A DNA stretch of 64,000 nucleotides from Massariosphaeria phaeospora (Eukaryota; Ascomycota; Dothideomycetes; Pleosporales): positions 310,001 to 374,000 of the forward strand of contig JAADJZ010000020.1 in the NCBI GenBank assembly GCA_011032825.1, read 5' to 3'. Positions 54,765 to 64,000 of this stretch are shown here, one piece after another. Position numbers and translations under genes: made by a program. The notes beneath the pieces were generated by a model, which was not told the DNA's origin, ran no database searches, and saw only the letters and a program-made list of their open reading frames with translations. The first letter of the stretch is position 1, and the number at the start of each line of letters is the position of its first letter.

Positions 54765-57700
54765 GGAGTGTCAAAGGAAGTTGCGAGCACCAGAAGCTCT
54801 CAACAATCTTCAATTGATGAAACGAGTATACGGAGTAAAGTACTGATGCCAGTGGATGGGCAAGCATCTAGAGCAGGTGGTATAGCTTCATATATCCCCG
54901 AGAGAGAGGCAGTTTTAGCTGGAAGGAAGGAATTCAGACACGCTCTTCTTACTACCAGAGCGCGTCCCCAATGCTCTTCTGATGTTAGGCCACCCCTTCC
55001 GGTGTTAGGCCACTCTTGGTGTTTACATTAAGGGAGGCCTGTCAGACGTTAGCAGTGTAATTTGGGGGCTATAAATAACGCCCGTCTCTCAATGGATTGC
55101 CTAACCGATGCGAACCATAAGCAGAAGCCCTTTGCCTCGATACAGAGTGCTGAAACACTTGCTAGATTGGCGGAAAGCATCTCAAAGGCTGTGCAGCTTT
55201 TGTCTAGCGAAATTGGTCTTACAGCCCGATCTTAGCAACGTCAAAACGATCTCATGATTGAGGCCATCTTACGCAACAGCGAGATTAGCGAACTAATATG
55301 CTCGGTGATTGGTTCGCAAACTCTCTCACTCGTCTCCATTCTCGAACTGCGATGAGAAATCGAAGTCTTCGCGAACGCCCATAGCGCGCCCCCTTGTCTT
55401 CTCAATATAATGGTAGCACGTTATTTTCTGTAACATAAGGGTGTCATGATATTGCGCTGCAATATAGTCAAAACACGTTTTTGTGACGAACAAGGAAAAA
55501 TAAAGCTCTAGATGTCGCGCGTATAATATATGTTACACGCAATACTTGCTGGCGAGGTGTTAAGTGTAAAAGCTGTTTAAATGCAAAAATTGCTACGTTG
55601 GAACATATACTAATGCAATCTTGAGTCTAACACATGTTGACTAGATGTTAAGACAATTGTTCAGTTGGGATGTAGAATATGTTGTTATGAAACATCTATT
55701 TCTTAGGAACATATACGTAGCAGATGACGTGGTGCAGAATATGTTGTGAAGCAAGAATTGTTGCAGTGGAACAAATGTTGAATGTCAGCATCTGCTGGGG
55801 ATCTGTTGAAGGTCTGTTGGAGGTCTGAGGTCTGAGCTCTGTTGAAGCCCCGCTACCTGTGCTCTTCTTGCGAACATAGAAGGTGGCTAGTACCGTTGCA
55901 TTACGATGACTCTCTCCTTTCAAATAATCATCTCATAGTACTAGATTCTTACTGACCCTCGGGATAGATACGATGAAAATGTATTCTCTCAATCTCCCCG
56001 TCTTCATCACGGCTCAGTCTCTACCCTGGTCACCGAGGTGACCTCACCCTCAGTTATGGGCCAGCCTAATGGTTATAATTAACACTCTCTGTAACTATAA
56101 GAAAGCGCAGTGTAGCTCGATTGTATATAAGTATCCTATCACACCTGTAAAGGTGGAGTTGAGTTGAATTGATTACTAAAGTGAGATACAGCGTAGAGAG
56201 CTATCTGGGAGGAATGCGCGGGAAGTTTGGAGTTCCTGCGCACGGATCACCTCGCTTTACCCTTGCTAGTGTAAATACAGGCAAGGGGCCCGGGCTCGAT
56301 CCTCCACAACACCTACATTATCCGCATTGAAAGATTTGGAGCTGTAGAGGTGTTGACCTTAGAGTTAATTATTCACTACCTAAGGTACACTAGTATGAAG
56401 TAAAAGAAGAGATTTGGGGGTATCTTAAGCTTCGTAAACTCTATGCTATCGACGTCGTCTTGCACAAGCATATGTGTGAAGCTCTGCAGAGATAAATAAG
56501 ACAGCAAACAAAAGAGAAGCTGGGCAACGAATGCGCTTGACACCCGCAGCGTAGCAAACAAAGCACCATATTGAGAACCAGCATCAGATCATCACACGAA
56601 CTTGGACGATTAACCACACGAAACTTGGGCAATTCATCACACAAACTTGGCGAAATGACCCCACTCAGCTCCTTCAGGCAACATCTGCTCCGTGCGCAGC
56701 GCAGGTTGATCCCAATGATCCTGGTAAGCCGAAGCGCGAGCCCATCGCAGTGAGCGTCCCTCCAGAATCAGAGATGCTGTCCAGTGTCTATGAGCTTACT
56801 GTGGGCAGGTTTGACAAGCCTCAAATGCGCAACACCTCCACGACGATATCCACCAAACGAATTCACCTCTTCTCTCCTCCCGCCGTGATGCCTGTTTCCT
56901 CCGCTCATCCAAATCGAGCTTTCATCGACCGGTTATATCTGCAAGTGGGCGTGACTGTGGAGCGAGACGCGTCTGACGTGACGTGTTACGCGACGTGTTT
57001 GAGGTGGAGGACGGGATGTGATGGAGGAGGCAGGTTCTGCCGAAAGGTTACGTTTGTGAGGAGGACTGGCGGGCTCTCATGCAAGGTACTGCAGCAAGCG
57101 TGCAAGCGACGCTGCTGGGGTGACATCGCGTTGCTTGGAGAGAGATGCCGCGGCGTGTGGGGATGCCGCGATCTTATTTCCGACGGGTTGCGTAAGTACG
57201 GCGAAGGTTACGGCGAAGGCGGGCTGTGCAGAGTGCGTGGGATGGCTGCAGGTGGAGGTGGAGGCGGAGACTTGAGAGTGTGGTCCACTTGCAGGTGCGA
57301 GTGGAGGTGGCTGGAAGGTGGAGGAGGCGGAGCTGCATAAATGAGCCAAGCTTTATTCATCATTTGGTCCGTGCCCGTCGTGAACGTGAACCTCTCCAGG
57401 ACGGGTGCATGCTGTGCACGATCATCTGTAGGAGGCCAAAATTATATTGCGACTCTGCTGACACTCAGTTGTATCGCAACATCTGCTTTGATGAAACATA
57501 TCACCCCTATCAAAATCCTCGCACAATCTTGCTGTGATTCTGTTGTGTTGCAATAATTGCTGTGCGCGAAAATATGTTGGACGGCAAAATTTTGTTGCAA
57601 CTCTGCTGGGAGTCTGTTGCACCGCAACATCTGCTGCCAACCACCAATGCTGCCTATCAACATCTACTGAGCATATATTGTACGAAACAACTACTGCACG

Positions 57701-58253
57701 GCAACCTCAACGTAGCAAATGTTACTATCAATATTTACTAAGCATATCTTTCATCTGAGTATGTTGCTGCATTAAAGTACTAACTATGGTACCGAGCTTT
57801 TGTACGAAACATAGAAAAAAACGCTAATATCTTTAGGACAGACTACTAGCAATATATTAACTATACTATGGGGCGTCTTATGGGGCGTCGCTGCTCGGGT
57901 TCTGTTGCTACGCGCCTTGAGAGCGCCACAGACTAAGTGCATAGCTTCGTAGAATTGGCATGCGAAGTTAACTCCGTTAAGGCGTTCCTCAAGGGGTCAC
58001 GGATGTGGGTGAGAAATAAGCGTCGCGTCCTCGGAAGGTAGCGAATTCTCCGGGACTAAGGAATACCGGTAAGACATTACCCCCGCCTAAAATCAATGCG
58101 TCAGCAACCCCAGATATCTCATGCAGCCACACAGCCTTTTAAGAACCCTTATTTCGACTCACAATAGCTCAAATACCTCAGAACATACAATCTAGGTGAT
58201 GGTCTAGGCGAGGTTCACATTTTGGAGCTTCTGTACGAGAGCGCGTACTCTAC
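54765..58253. other. Large gene-poor gap with degenerate repeats
   Basis: No gene supported over 3.5 kb. A plus frame at 56750-57340 (open upstream to about 56580) has no start codon and turns into Gly/Arg/Cys low complexity, so I do not call it. CAACA/TGTTG-rich repeats occupy about 55560-55900 and 57430-57760. A three-fold ACACGAAACTTGG-like tandem lies at about 56580-56650. Confidence 0.35.
57434..57637. repeat. Degenerate CAACA-rich duplicated units
   Basis: Two units of about 57-63 bp (about 57581-57637 and 57434-57496) read on the minus strand as GCAGATGTTGCG, then CAGCAGAGT(T/C)GCAA and AATTTTG. A related motif with CATCTGCT and TTGTTGCAGTGGAAC is at 55720-55800. Probably remnants of one dispersed repeat family. 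Confidence 0.5.
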
Positions 58254-58403
58254 AATCTAGTCTATAAATAACAGATCCATTTTCAAGGCGCCCAGCTAGC
58301 GCTCGGCAGCACGACCAAGCAGGCCAGAACAGAGCAAGGACCGACCGTGCGTTATCTCCCGCTGGCTGGGCGCCTTGGAAAGGAATCTGTTATAGACTAG
58401 ATT
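58254..58403. mobile_element. MITE-like hairpin element, about 150 bp
   Basis: Arms 58254-58301 and 58360-58403 are inverted repeats: both read AATCTAGTCTATAA inward, then AACAGAT, CAAGGCGCCCAGC and AGCG, with a few mismatches and a 4-bp gap. The 58-bp loop is non-coding. Outer flanks share GTAC/TACG-type bases but no definite target duplication. Confidence 0.6.
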
Positions 58404-58621
58404 TCTACTCCGTACGATACCACGAGTCGGGTGTAAACAAGGCCACCAGACAGCAGGAAACAGCTCACACTTCGGAACACCGGATTCATGCATGAGAAAG
58501 CTGCCTTGGCATCAATGGAAGCGACGTCGAACAAATACTTCAGCTCTTGATAGATCAATTGATTGCAAGCGAAACTCTACGTAAAAGGTAGGAAACGTAT
58601 CCTTACCCGAGCATCCAGGAA

Positions 58622-59509
58622 CTACTGCACACAGCACTGCCTCTGTCCAGCCTTTCTCTGCACCTTCCAAGCCTCAACATCCTCTACAAACTGCATATAG
58701 TCGCGTTCAGCTATTTTGAAAGCAGGAGTAGGATCTGCCCCACGATCCAACAAGTACCAAGTAAGTTCCCTCGTGTCTCTTTCCAGCATCATGGCGCCAG
58801 GAATATAGCAGATAGGCGTCCCGTTGCGCATAGGCAGCTGCCGCCCTTTAGGCTGATCATCCTCGTTGATGTCGAGACCCACTTCGTCGACGAGATAGCG
58901 CACAATGTCCATTCGCGCCGCATGTTCCTTTTTGTCCTTCTCTTTATTTGGGTCTCCACAGGTGGTGGCTTCGACGGCAAGGTGAAGTAAGCGGCCAGTA
59001 GTCGGTGCGCCCTTTCTGAGTAACCGCGAGTAGATTGACACGGTGCCTCTGTCAGCTACTTCTTCAAGGATCGGCGGGCATCGCTGCGGGTAACGTGGGT
59101 GCACACTCGCGCCGTGGTTCGGGCACCATTCCACCATTTCTTCATTACTAACGACGTTCCACATGAACGGCTTGCCGCTGCTCGCACTTCCGGAGTCGCC
59201 CTGGGAGTTGATGTCCCAGCCATGGGCTAGCAGAAGATCGAGCGTTCCTATCGATACATTGGCAGCTTCTTGCGGTACCTAGGGCGTGATGTCTACACCG
59301 CGTTCTATGAGGTTCTCAAGAATCGTCTTTGCATTGTGCTTGATTGCGTTGCGGCGGAGGTGATTGTAAAAGTTCTTTTAGCTTTCGGCGCCGGTTGCGG
59401 ACTGAGAGATTGCTTCGCCCATGAGGGCGGTGTCGTCCAGTTCGCAGGCTCGAAGGACAAGAGCCTATTCCGGACTTTCCCTGTCTGTGAGGAAACCCCT
59501 TCCCGCCAT
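58622..59509 (-). pseudogene. Ankyrin-repeat protein pseudogene with three in-frame stops
   Basis: One uninterrupted 296-codon register from ATG 59509 (MAGRGFLTDRESPE) to TAG 58622, broken only by TAG 59465-59467, TAA 59378-59380 and TAG 59279-59281. Between them the sequence is clearly ankyrin-like: ALVLRACELDDTALMGEAI, AKTILENLIERGVDITP, SIGTLDLLLAHGWDINSQG, VSIYSRLLRKGAPTTGRLLHLA, MDIVRYLVDEVGLDINEDD and LTWYLLDRGADPTPAF. All three stops need only a C-to-T change on the coding strand (CAG or CAA). Ankyrin repeats mediate protein binding; the intact ancestor's partner is unknown. Confidence 0.85.
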
Positions 59510-60396
59510 ACTTGACGAGTGTTGGAAGAGTGCGGATGAGAGGATGTACCAGGTGCTGCAACGATTTGCGATCGAAGTGTTTAATGTTCGCTGGGTCTAG
59601 GTCGGGGGGAAGACGTTGTTCAAAAACAGGATGCGCATGTGGATGCGAAATGCAAAGTTGACTATGGGAAATATATTGTAACGTGGAAACTAGGCTGTGC
59701 TGCGGCTATGCAGATTACAGGGGCGTCCAGGCGCCCCACAAACTGAAGCCACAAAATAATATCCAGAAACTTTTCTTAAGTTACTACTAGTTCAGTGCGA
59801 GAGACCTTATACACCGTAAAAAAGAGATTTTGAAGACACTGTTAGACGAATGCACTGCGACTAAACTGAAAAGTGTCTATTCTAATCAAAGTATGGCGAC
59901 GCCTAGCTGTTGCAGCATCGCGGTCGCTGTAGGTCAAAGCCACGGCTCCATATCACAAATACCTCGTGTAATCACGAACGTCAATATACAGCCTCAATCT
60001 GTTATGAACACACTAAAAGGAAATACAGTCGTAATAAGTCGTGTCGTTCCATGCAGAAATGCTAGATACTAGACAAAGAGACAAAATTTTGAACGCCATT
60101 CGCCGACATTGCCAATTATCACCGTCTAGTACTTATTAGATTCCAACAAAGGAGACACATTAGGCTGTAGAAAGGAGTAGCATGACACGGATCATATTAG
60201 ATCGTTCATGAGGTCATCCGCACAAATAGCCGTGACGCTAACGCATTGAAAGAGATATGCTATACACAGACACGAAGAAAGTAATTATTCGTAGTTAGAA
60301 ATAAAGTCCCCAGACCGAAATTGTAGACAGAGTGCTAGATAGGCCACCGAGATGCCATAGCGGGATTTAAGGCTTGTTGCGTTTCGGTGTAGCAAG
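59510..60396. other. AT-rich intergenic region
   Basis: No supported gene; an 80-codon plus frame (59830-60072) has no distinguishing feature. Confidence 0.35.
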
Positions 60397-62249
60397 CTAT
60401 GCAAGCCTAGACTTGCTAATAGAGCTACCGCGGTAAGGTGTACGACAGGGCAACTTGCTCACACTAGAAGGCGTCTTTAATAGCTCTGAAAGAGTCAGCT
60501 TCATCTTCTTCGCAGAACGGCCCTCGTCTGCAGCAGGCCCATTGTTCTCTTTATCAAACGACTCCTTAACTGTTTCCAATTTACGCTTTTTGCCATCGCC
60601 AAGTGACAAAGCATAAGTCTTTGTCACTACTCGAATCGTACTAGTCGAGGGAGGACCAAAGTTGATAGGATTGCCCGACCTGAAGGAGAATTCGCTCGAG
60701 GTGTGTGTAGTACCTTCACCAAATGTAAGTCGCCAAGACGGGGACGCGCTGGGGGACTTGGCATCGTTCGTAAGACTAGGATATTCAATACCTGATTGAA
60801 GAGAAGGGTAGATGACTGCACCAGTTAGAACCTTAGAGCCTGCACGTAACTTCATCGGGGACGGGGATTTGCCCAACTCATCATGAACAGCTCTCTCCAG
60901 TGTACTATTCGTGAAATTGACTTGCTTCTTGACAGGCGCTGTGACTGGAACCTTTGGAAGCTCCTTTGCCAAGTCCAGGCCAGGAGGAGGAGACATGTGG
61001 GTGCTAGCAGCGATCTTCTTCGGATCGGCTGAATACTTCCGATGCGGCGTACGAAGAAGAGACCTGACCTGGTTCAAAGAGTTGCTCGTCTTCCTCATGC
61101 CCTCGCGCACGCCCTCTTTCATTGCTTGGCCGATGCTAGTAGGGGAGAACAGAGCCCTGGCGGATGGAGAACGCAAGAGGGAAGGAGCCATCAAGGTAGA
61201 CTTGAGGGTTTTGACGCTCTGGGATCGTGCAATCGATGACTTGATTGGCGTCATAAGCCTAGCAGCAAGGCGAGGCAATGCGGTCTGCGAGGTGATCTTG
61301 CGGGCTGCTGGAGTAGCTGGTATTTGCTGGGGTGGGTCCATTCTGCCATCTCTGGACGTCGGCCTTGTAGTTGCAGCGTCATCAGCTGTTGTACGTTTGA
61401 CCCGTTTTGCACTAGGGTTCCCATCCTGAGCATGCAGTCGTCTATCGCGGGTCGACGGCACGAGTCTTGTTAAACAGTAGATTGTGCCCGGGGAAGATTG
61501 CTGCTAGGTTGGCCGAGGTCCATCTTCGATTGTGTCCGTTTGAGTGGTGTTGCAGGTATCTTCGTCAGCTCAGTCAAATCCATCTTAGACTGAGTACGCT
61601 TCAAGCCGGTAGACGGTACCTTGTTGGCTGCCTCCGAAATATCCAGCTTCGATAGTGTGCGCTTCAGACTGTTGGGGGCTTTCGAAGTCGACTCTTCCTT
61701 CTCGAGATCGGCCTCGGAGGGAGAACGCTTTAGCGAGTTGTTGATCGGGTTCTTTCGAGTTATTGTAACCCTCCCCCGCTGGCTTGCCTCCCTCTCTCCT
61801 ACACTCTCTCGCCTGGCGAGATCTCTGCCCACAGGCGGCACGCTCTACGGCCGCGCCCCGACGGCAGGCACCTGCTCTTCAACGGCAGCGGTCTCGTTTG
61901 CCCCCTCTGCGTCACCAAAACCAGGACCAGCGTCGTCAAAATCGTCGCTAAGCTCGTCATCCTCGATTATCTCGATGGGCGCCTTGATAGGCGCCGGGGG
62001 CTGGCTCGCCGCAACGGGGGCGCGATCGTTGGCGGATGTAGGTTCGAGGGGCATCCTCGCGGGAGCTCGTTTGCTGACTTGCCTAGACCTACTACCTGCC
62101 TTTTTTGGTGTCCCATTGTCCGGCTGGGTCTCGTTGATAGGCGCCTTGCGTTTGCCTGCTTTTTTCTCTGTGGGCGGGTTCCTCCCTGCGTCGAACGCTA
62201 CGGGTGGCCGCCTGGCTCGAGAGGCTCGTTGGGTGCCGTTTTCGTCCAT
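60397..62249 (-). pseudogene. Ser/Thr/Lys-rich nuclear-type protein with KEN box; one stop and one frame change
   Basis: Read from ATG 62249 (MDENGTQRASRARRPP). The frame meets TAG at 61845-61847 (GARP*SVPPVG), continues in register to 61470, then resumes in another frame to 60397. The frame change could be an indel near 61475 or a 50-bp intron with a weak donor (GTTTAA..CTCAG) whose removal joins ST to DGNPSAKRVKR in frame. Seen: acidic segment EIIEDDELSDDFDD, four 22-residue units with LKR(T/S)xSKxDL, basic SPSK/TP-rich stretches, APVKKQVNFTNSTLERA, and a KEN box (SFDKENNG), a degron for the anaphase-promoting complex. This suggests a cell-cycle-regulated nuclear protein, by inference. If the TAG is real the gene makes only 134 residues; CAG to TAG fits RIP. 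Confidence 0.6.
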
Positions 62250-64000
62250 CCGAAGTAGCCCCGGGCGCCTATCACAGTCAATTATCACACAAAACACCAA
62301 AAAGCGGTTACTGACGTTGATATAGGCAAAAGGTGAATAGATTTGATAACCTAGGGCCTCTACGACCTCGAATACATGGTTCCCTATACAAGAACGCTAT
62401 GACCAGGATGGCTCGGTGGTTCGGCGGTACCTACTTCCTACGCACGTTCCACCCTCAAGGTGTTTTGGAAAACACCAATAAGGTCTGAGAAGTCGAGAGA
62501 GAAGTCGTCTTGTGCTAGCGCAGTTGAAACCATTTTCTATTTGTAAGCGAAAGATAAGAGAGCTGCGCACAGGCTTAGAGGGGGACGTCCCCTCAACAAC
62601 TAAGCTAAGTAGCATGTTGTGTGGCGTATTAGTTGTCGCTGCTAGAACCTGAACACGGGGTCGTGATTGCTGTTCAACGCCGAAGCTTGGCAAGCCCGAA
62701 TTAGGTTAGAGGCTAATCTGCTTACAATTTCGGGCATTCCCGTAAACAGTAGATTTATCAACATTTTCAACCACAGTGTAGGTAACAACAGAGCTTCCCG
62801 TTCGCTCAGCTGTACTTAAGCAGTGTACCGGCGGATTAGTAGTTAGGTAGGTGACCACTAGCGAATACCCGCTGTTGTATGTTTGTTGTTGCATTTTTTG
62901 CCTGTGTAATGTGCGGTGAGATAACAGTCAACAGATGCAGTGTCGCGGATTGGGGAAGAAGTTGAAGATTGTACTGGGGTTGTATTGTAGGAAGCTACAG
63001 ACATTCTATCTAGTGTGTGCTGACAAACTATACTAGTCCTGAATAGAGTAAGAGGCCATGAACCGTGACATGCAGTCACTTGTGTTTATCTTTTAGACAC
63101 AGATATATCAGGTTATCAAGTGCTCTTTGTATATTTTGGACGCACTAGCAAGACTCAAATCTTGAGCTTCTCGCTATCTAGATATTAATTGACTAATGCA
63201 ACAACATAGCAGTGTGTCCCTTTTCTTACAGACGGTGTAGCTTCCAGGTTTTTGTACTTCATAGAATTGCGTGTAGGTGGCCTTTTTCACTGTAGTATAT
63301 AACGACATCAACGTGTTATATGCTTTCAAACGTTTCAAGTCTACGCTTGGCAAACACATAGGAAGGCCTATGGAAGGATTTTGTTTCTTCCGAGAGCCCA
63401 GCTCATGGAGAACAATAAGCTCGGACTTTACTTCCCTAGAACCGAGACTCATGACATCTTGTCCTCCGGAATATTAGAAGACTCGCAAGCCGTGTGTGCG
63501 TCAAACATCATTCATCCTGCATGCGTAGATCGAGTAGTCACTTTGCTTATTCTTTTCATTCTCTTATCTTAGCGGCAGGTTCATACTTGTATGCGAGATG
63601 CGTTTTGCTCTCGGCGCAAAGAGACATGGTGGAAGCCGGCAACGTTTTCAACGCCCTGATAGGGACGTGTAGTCTAGGAAATGATAACACCGAGACCATT
63701 AGAGGCATTATATAGCCAGACTCTGCGCAAGAGGCAAAATAGCTGCTGCGTTCTGTAGTACACCTCTTTCTTTCCCAGCTCGAGAAAAGGTCATCAGATG
63801 CACGTTCTTGCAGTTTCCCCTTACCATGGATACATGTCCCAATCTGCTGTTTGTTTTTAGGAAAGATTCGACATCCATGTGCAAGAAAATTTCTAGAAAC
63901 GGACATGGGGAGGGCTTCTACATCTCGCCAAACATGTATTAGTGGGTATTCAACATAGTCAGCAATGACTGCACGACTCTAATTGATCAATTTAATTGTA
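62250..64000. other. Gene-poor right flank
   Basis: No supported gene. Small frames (63174-63452, 63556-63906) lack domain character. A segment at 62953-62999 resembles 45961-46006 (common GGTTGTATTGT and GAAGCTAC). Confidence 0.35.
62953..62999 (+). repeat. Short dispersed repeat shared with 45961-46006
   Basis: Both contain GGGAAGAA, TTGAAG(G)ATTG, GGTTGTATTGT and GAAGCTAC in the same order and orientation. The other copy lies in the internally deleted hAT region, so this may be a hAT-derived remnant. Confidence 0.45.

Noticed and set aside
56280..56310. tRNA B-box-like GGGCTCGATCC
   Set aside because: No A box or foldable cloverleaf found around it.
56750..57340. 196-codon frame ending in Gly/Arg low complexity
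   Set aside because: Begins with GTG; upstream extension lacks ATG; the second half is simple sequence.

Overview
The window looks like nuclear DNA of a filamentous ascomycete (Pezizomycotina; Dothideomycetes-like, but this is only an inference). Reasons: spliceosomal introns of about 50-75 bp with GT..AG ends, a fungal single-chain acetyl-CoA carboxylase, a NudE/RO11 homologue, fungal F-box and multi-pass membrane families, Fot1/pogo and hAT transposons, and many nonsense codons of the kind repeat-induced point mutation (RIP, C to T in CpA) makes. No tRNA, rRNA or CRISPR was recognised.

Layout. 0-8.4 kb: a cupin gene cut by the window edge and apparently ending in a RIP-type stop, a degenerate gap, a small cysteine-containing secreted protein, a hypothetical gene, two F-box genes truncated and joined tail to tail, and a short inverted-repeat element. 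8.4-36 kb is the gene-rich core: acetyl-CoA carboxylase (five exons, 2277 aa), an O-methyltransferase, NudE, a peroxisomal-type carrier with an unusual C-terminal tail, a cytochrome P450 with altered I-helix and ExxR motifs, a further F-box protein and a microbial-type PARG/macrodomain protein. 35.9-37 kb encodes a secreted protein made of five about 50-residue Pro/Gly/Arg repeats separated by acidic spacers.

38.5-49.7 kb is an accessory, transposon-rich block. It opens with a three-exon gene for a zinc-ribbon + P-loop NTPase + restriction-endonuclease-like protein of the Crinkler/CR-effector type. Then come a complete 2270-bp Fot1/pogo element with 45-bp inverted repeats and TA target duplication, a broken pogo-like transposase, and two related hAT elements, one of about 3.66 kb and one internally deleted. 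Beyond these lie a multi-pass membrane protein, a secreted Pro-rich protein gene broken by a frameshift and a stop, an ankyrin pseudogene with three CAA/CAG-compatible stops, and a Ser/Thr-rich KEN-box gene with one in-frame stop and a frame change.

The core genes are housekeeping or general metabolism and do not form an obvious biosynthetic cluster. The common theme of the flanks is decay: nonsense codons that C-to-T change can explain occur both in transposons and in neighbouring single-copy-looking genes, as expected if RIP spread from repeats. All splice junctions were derived by eye from GT/AG sites and reading-frame continuity.
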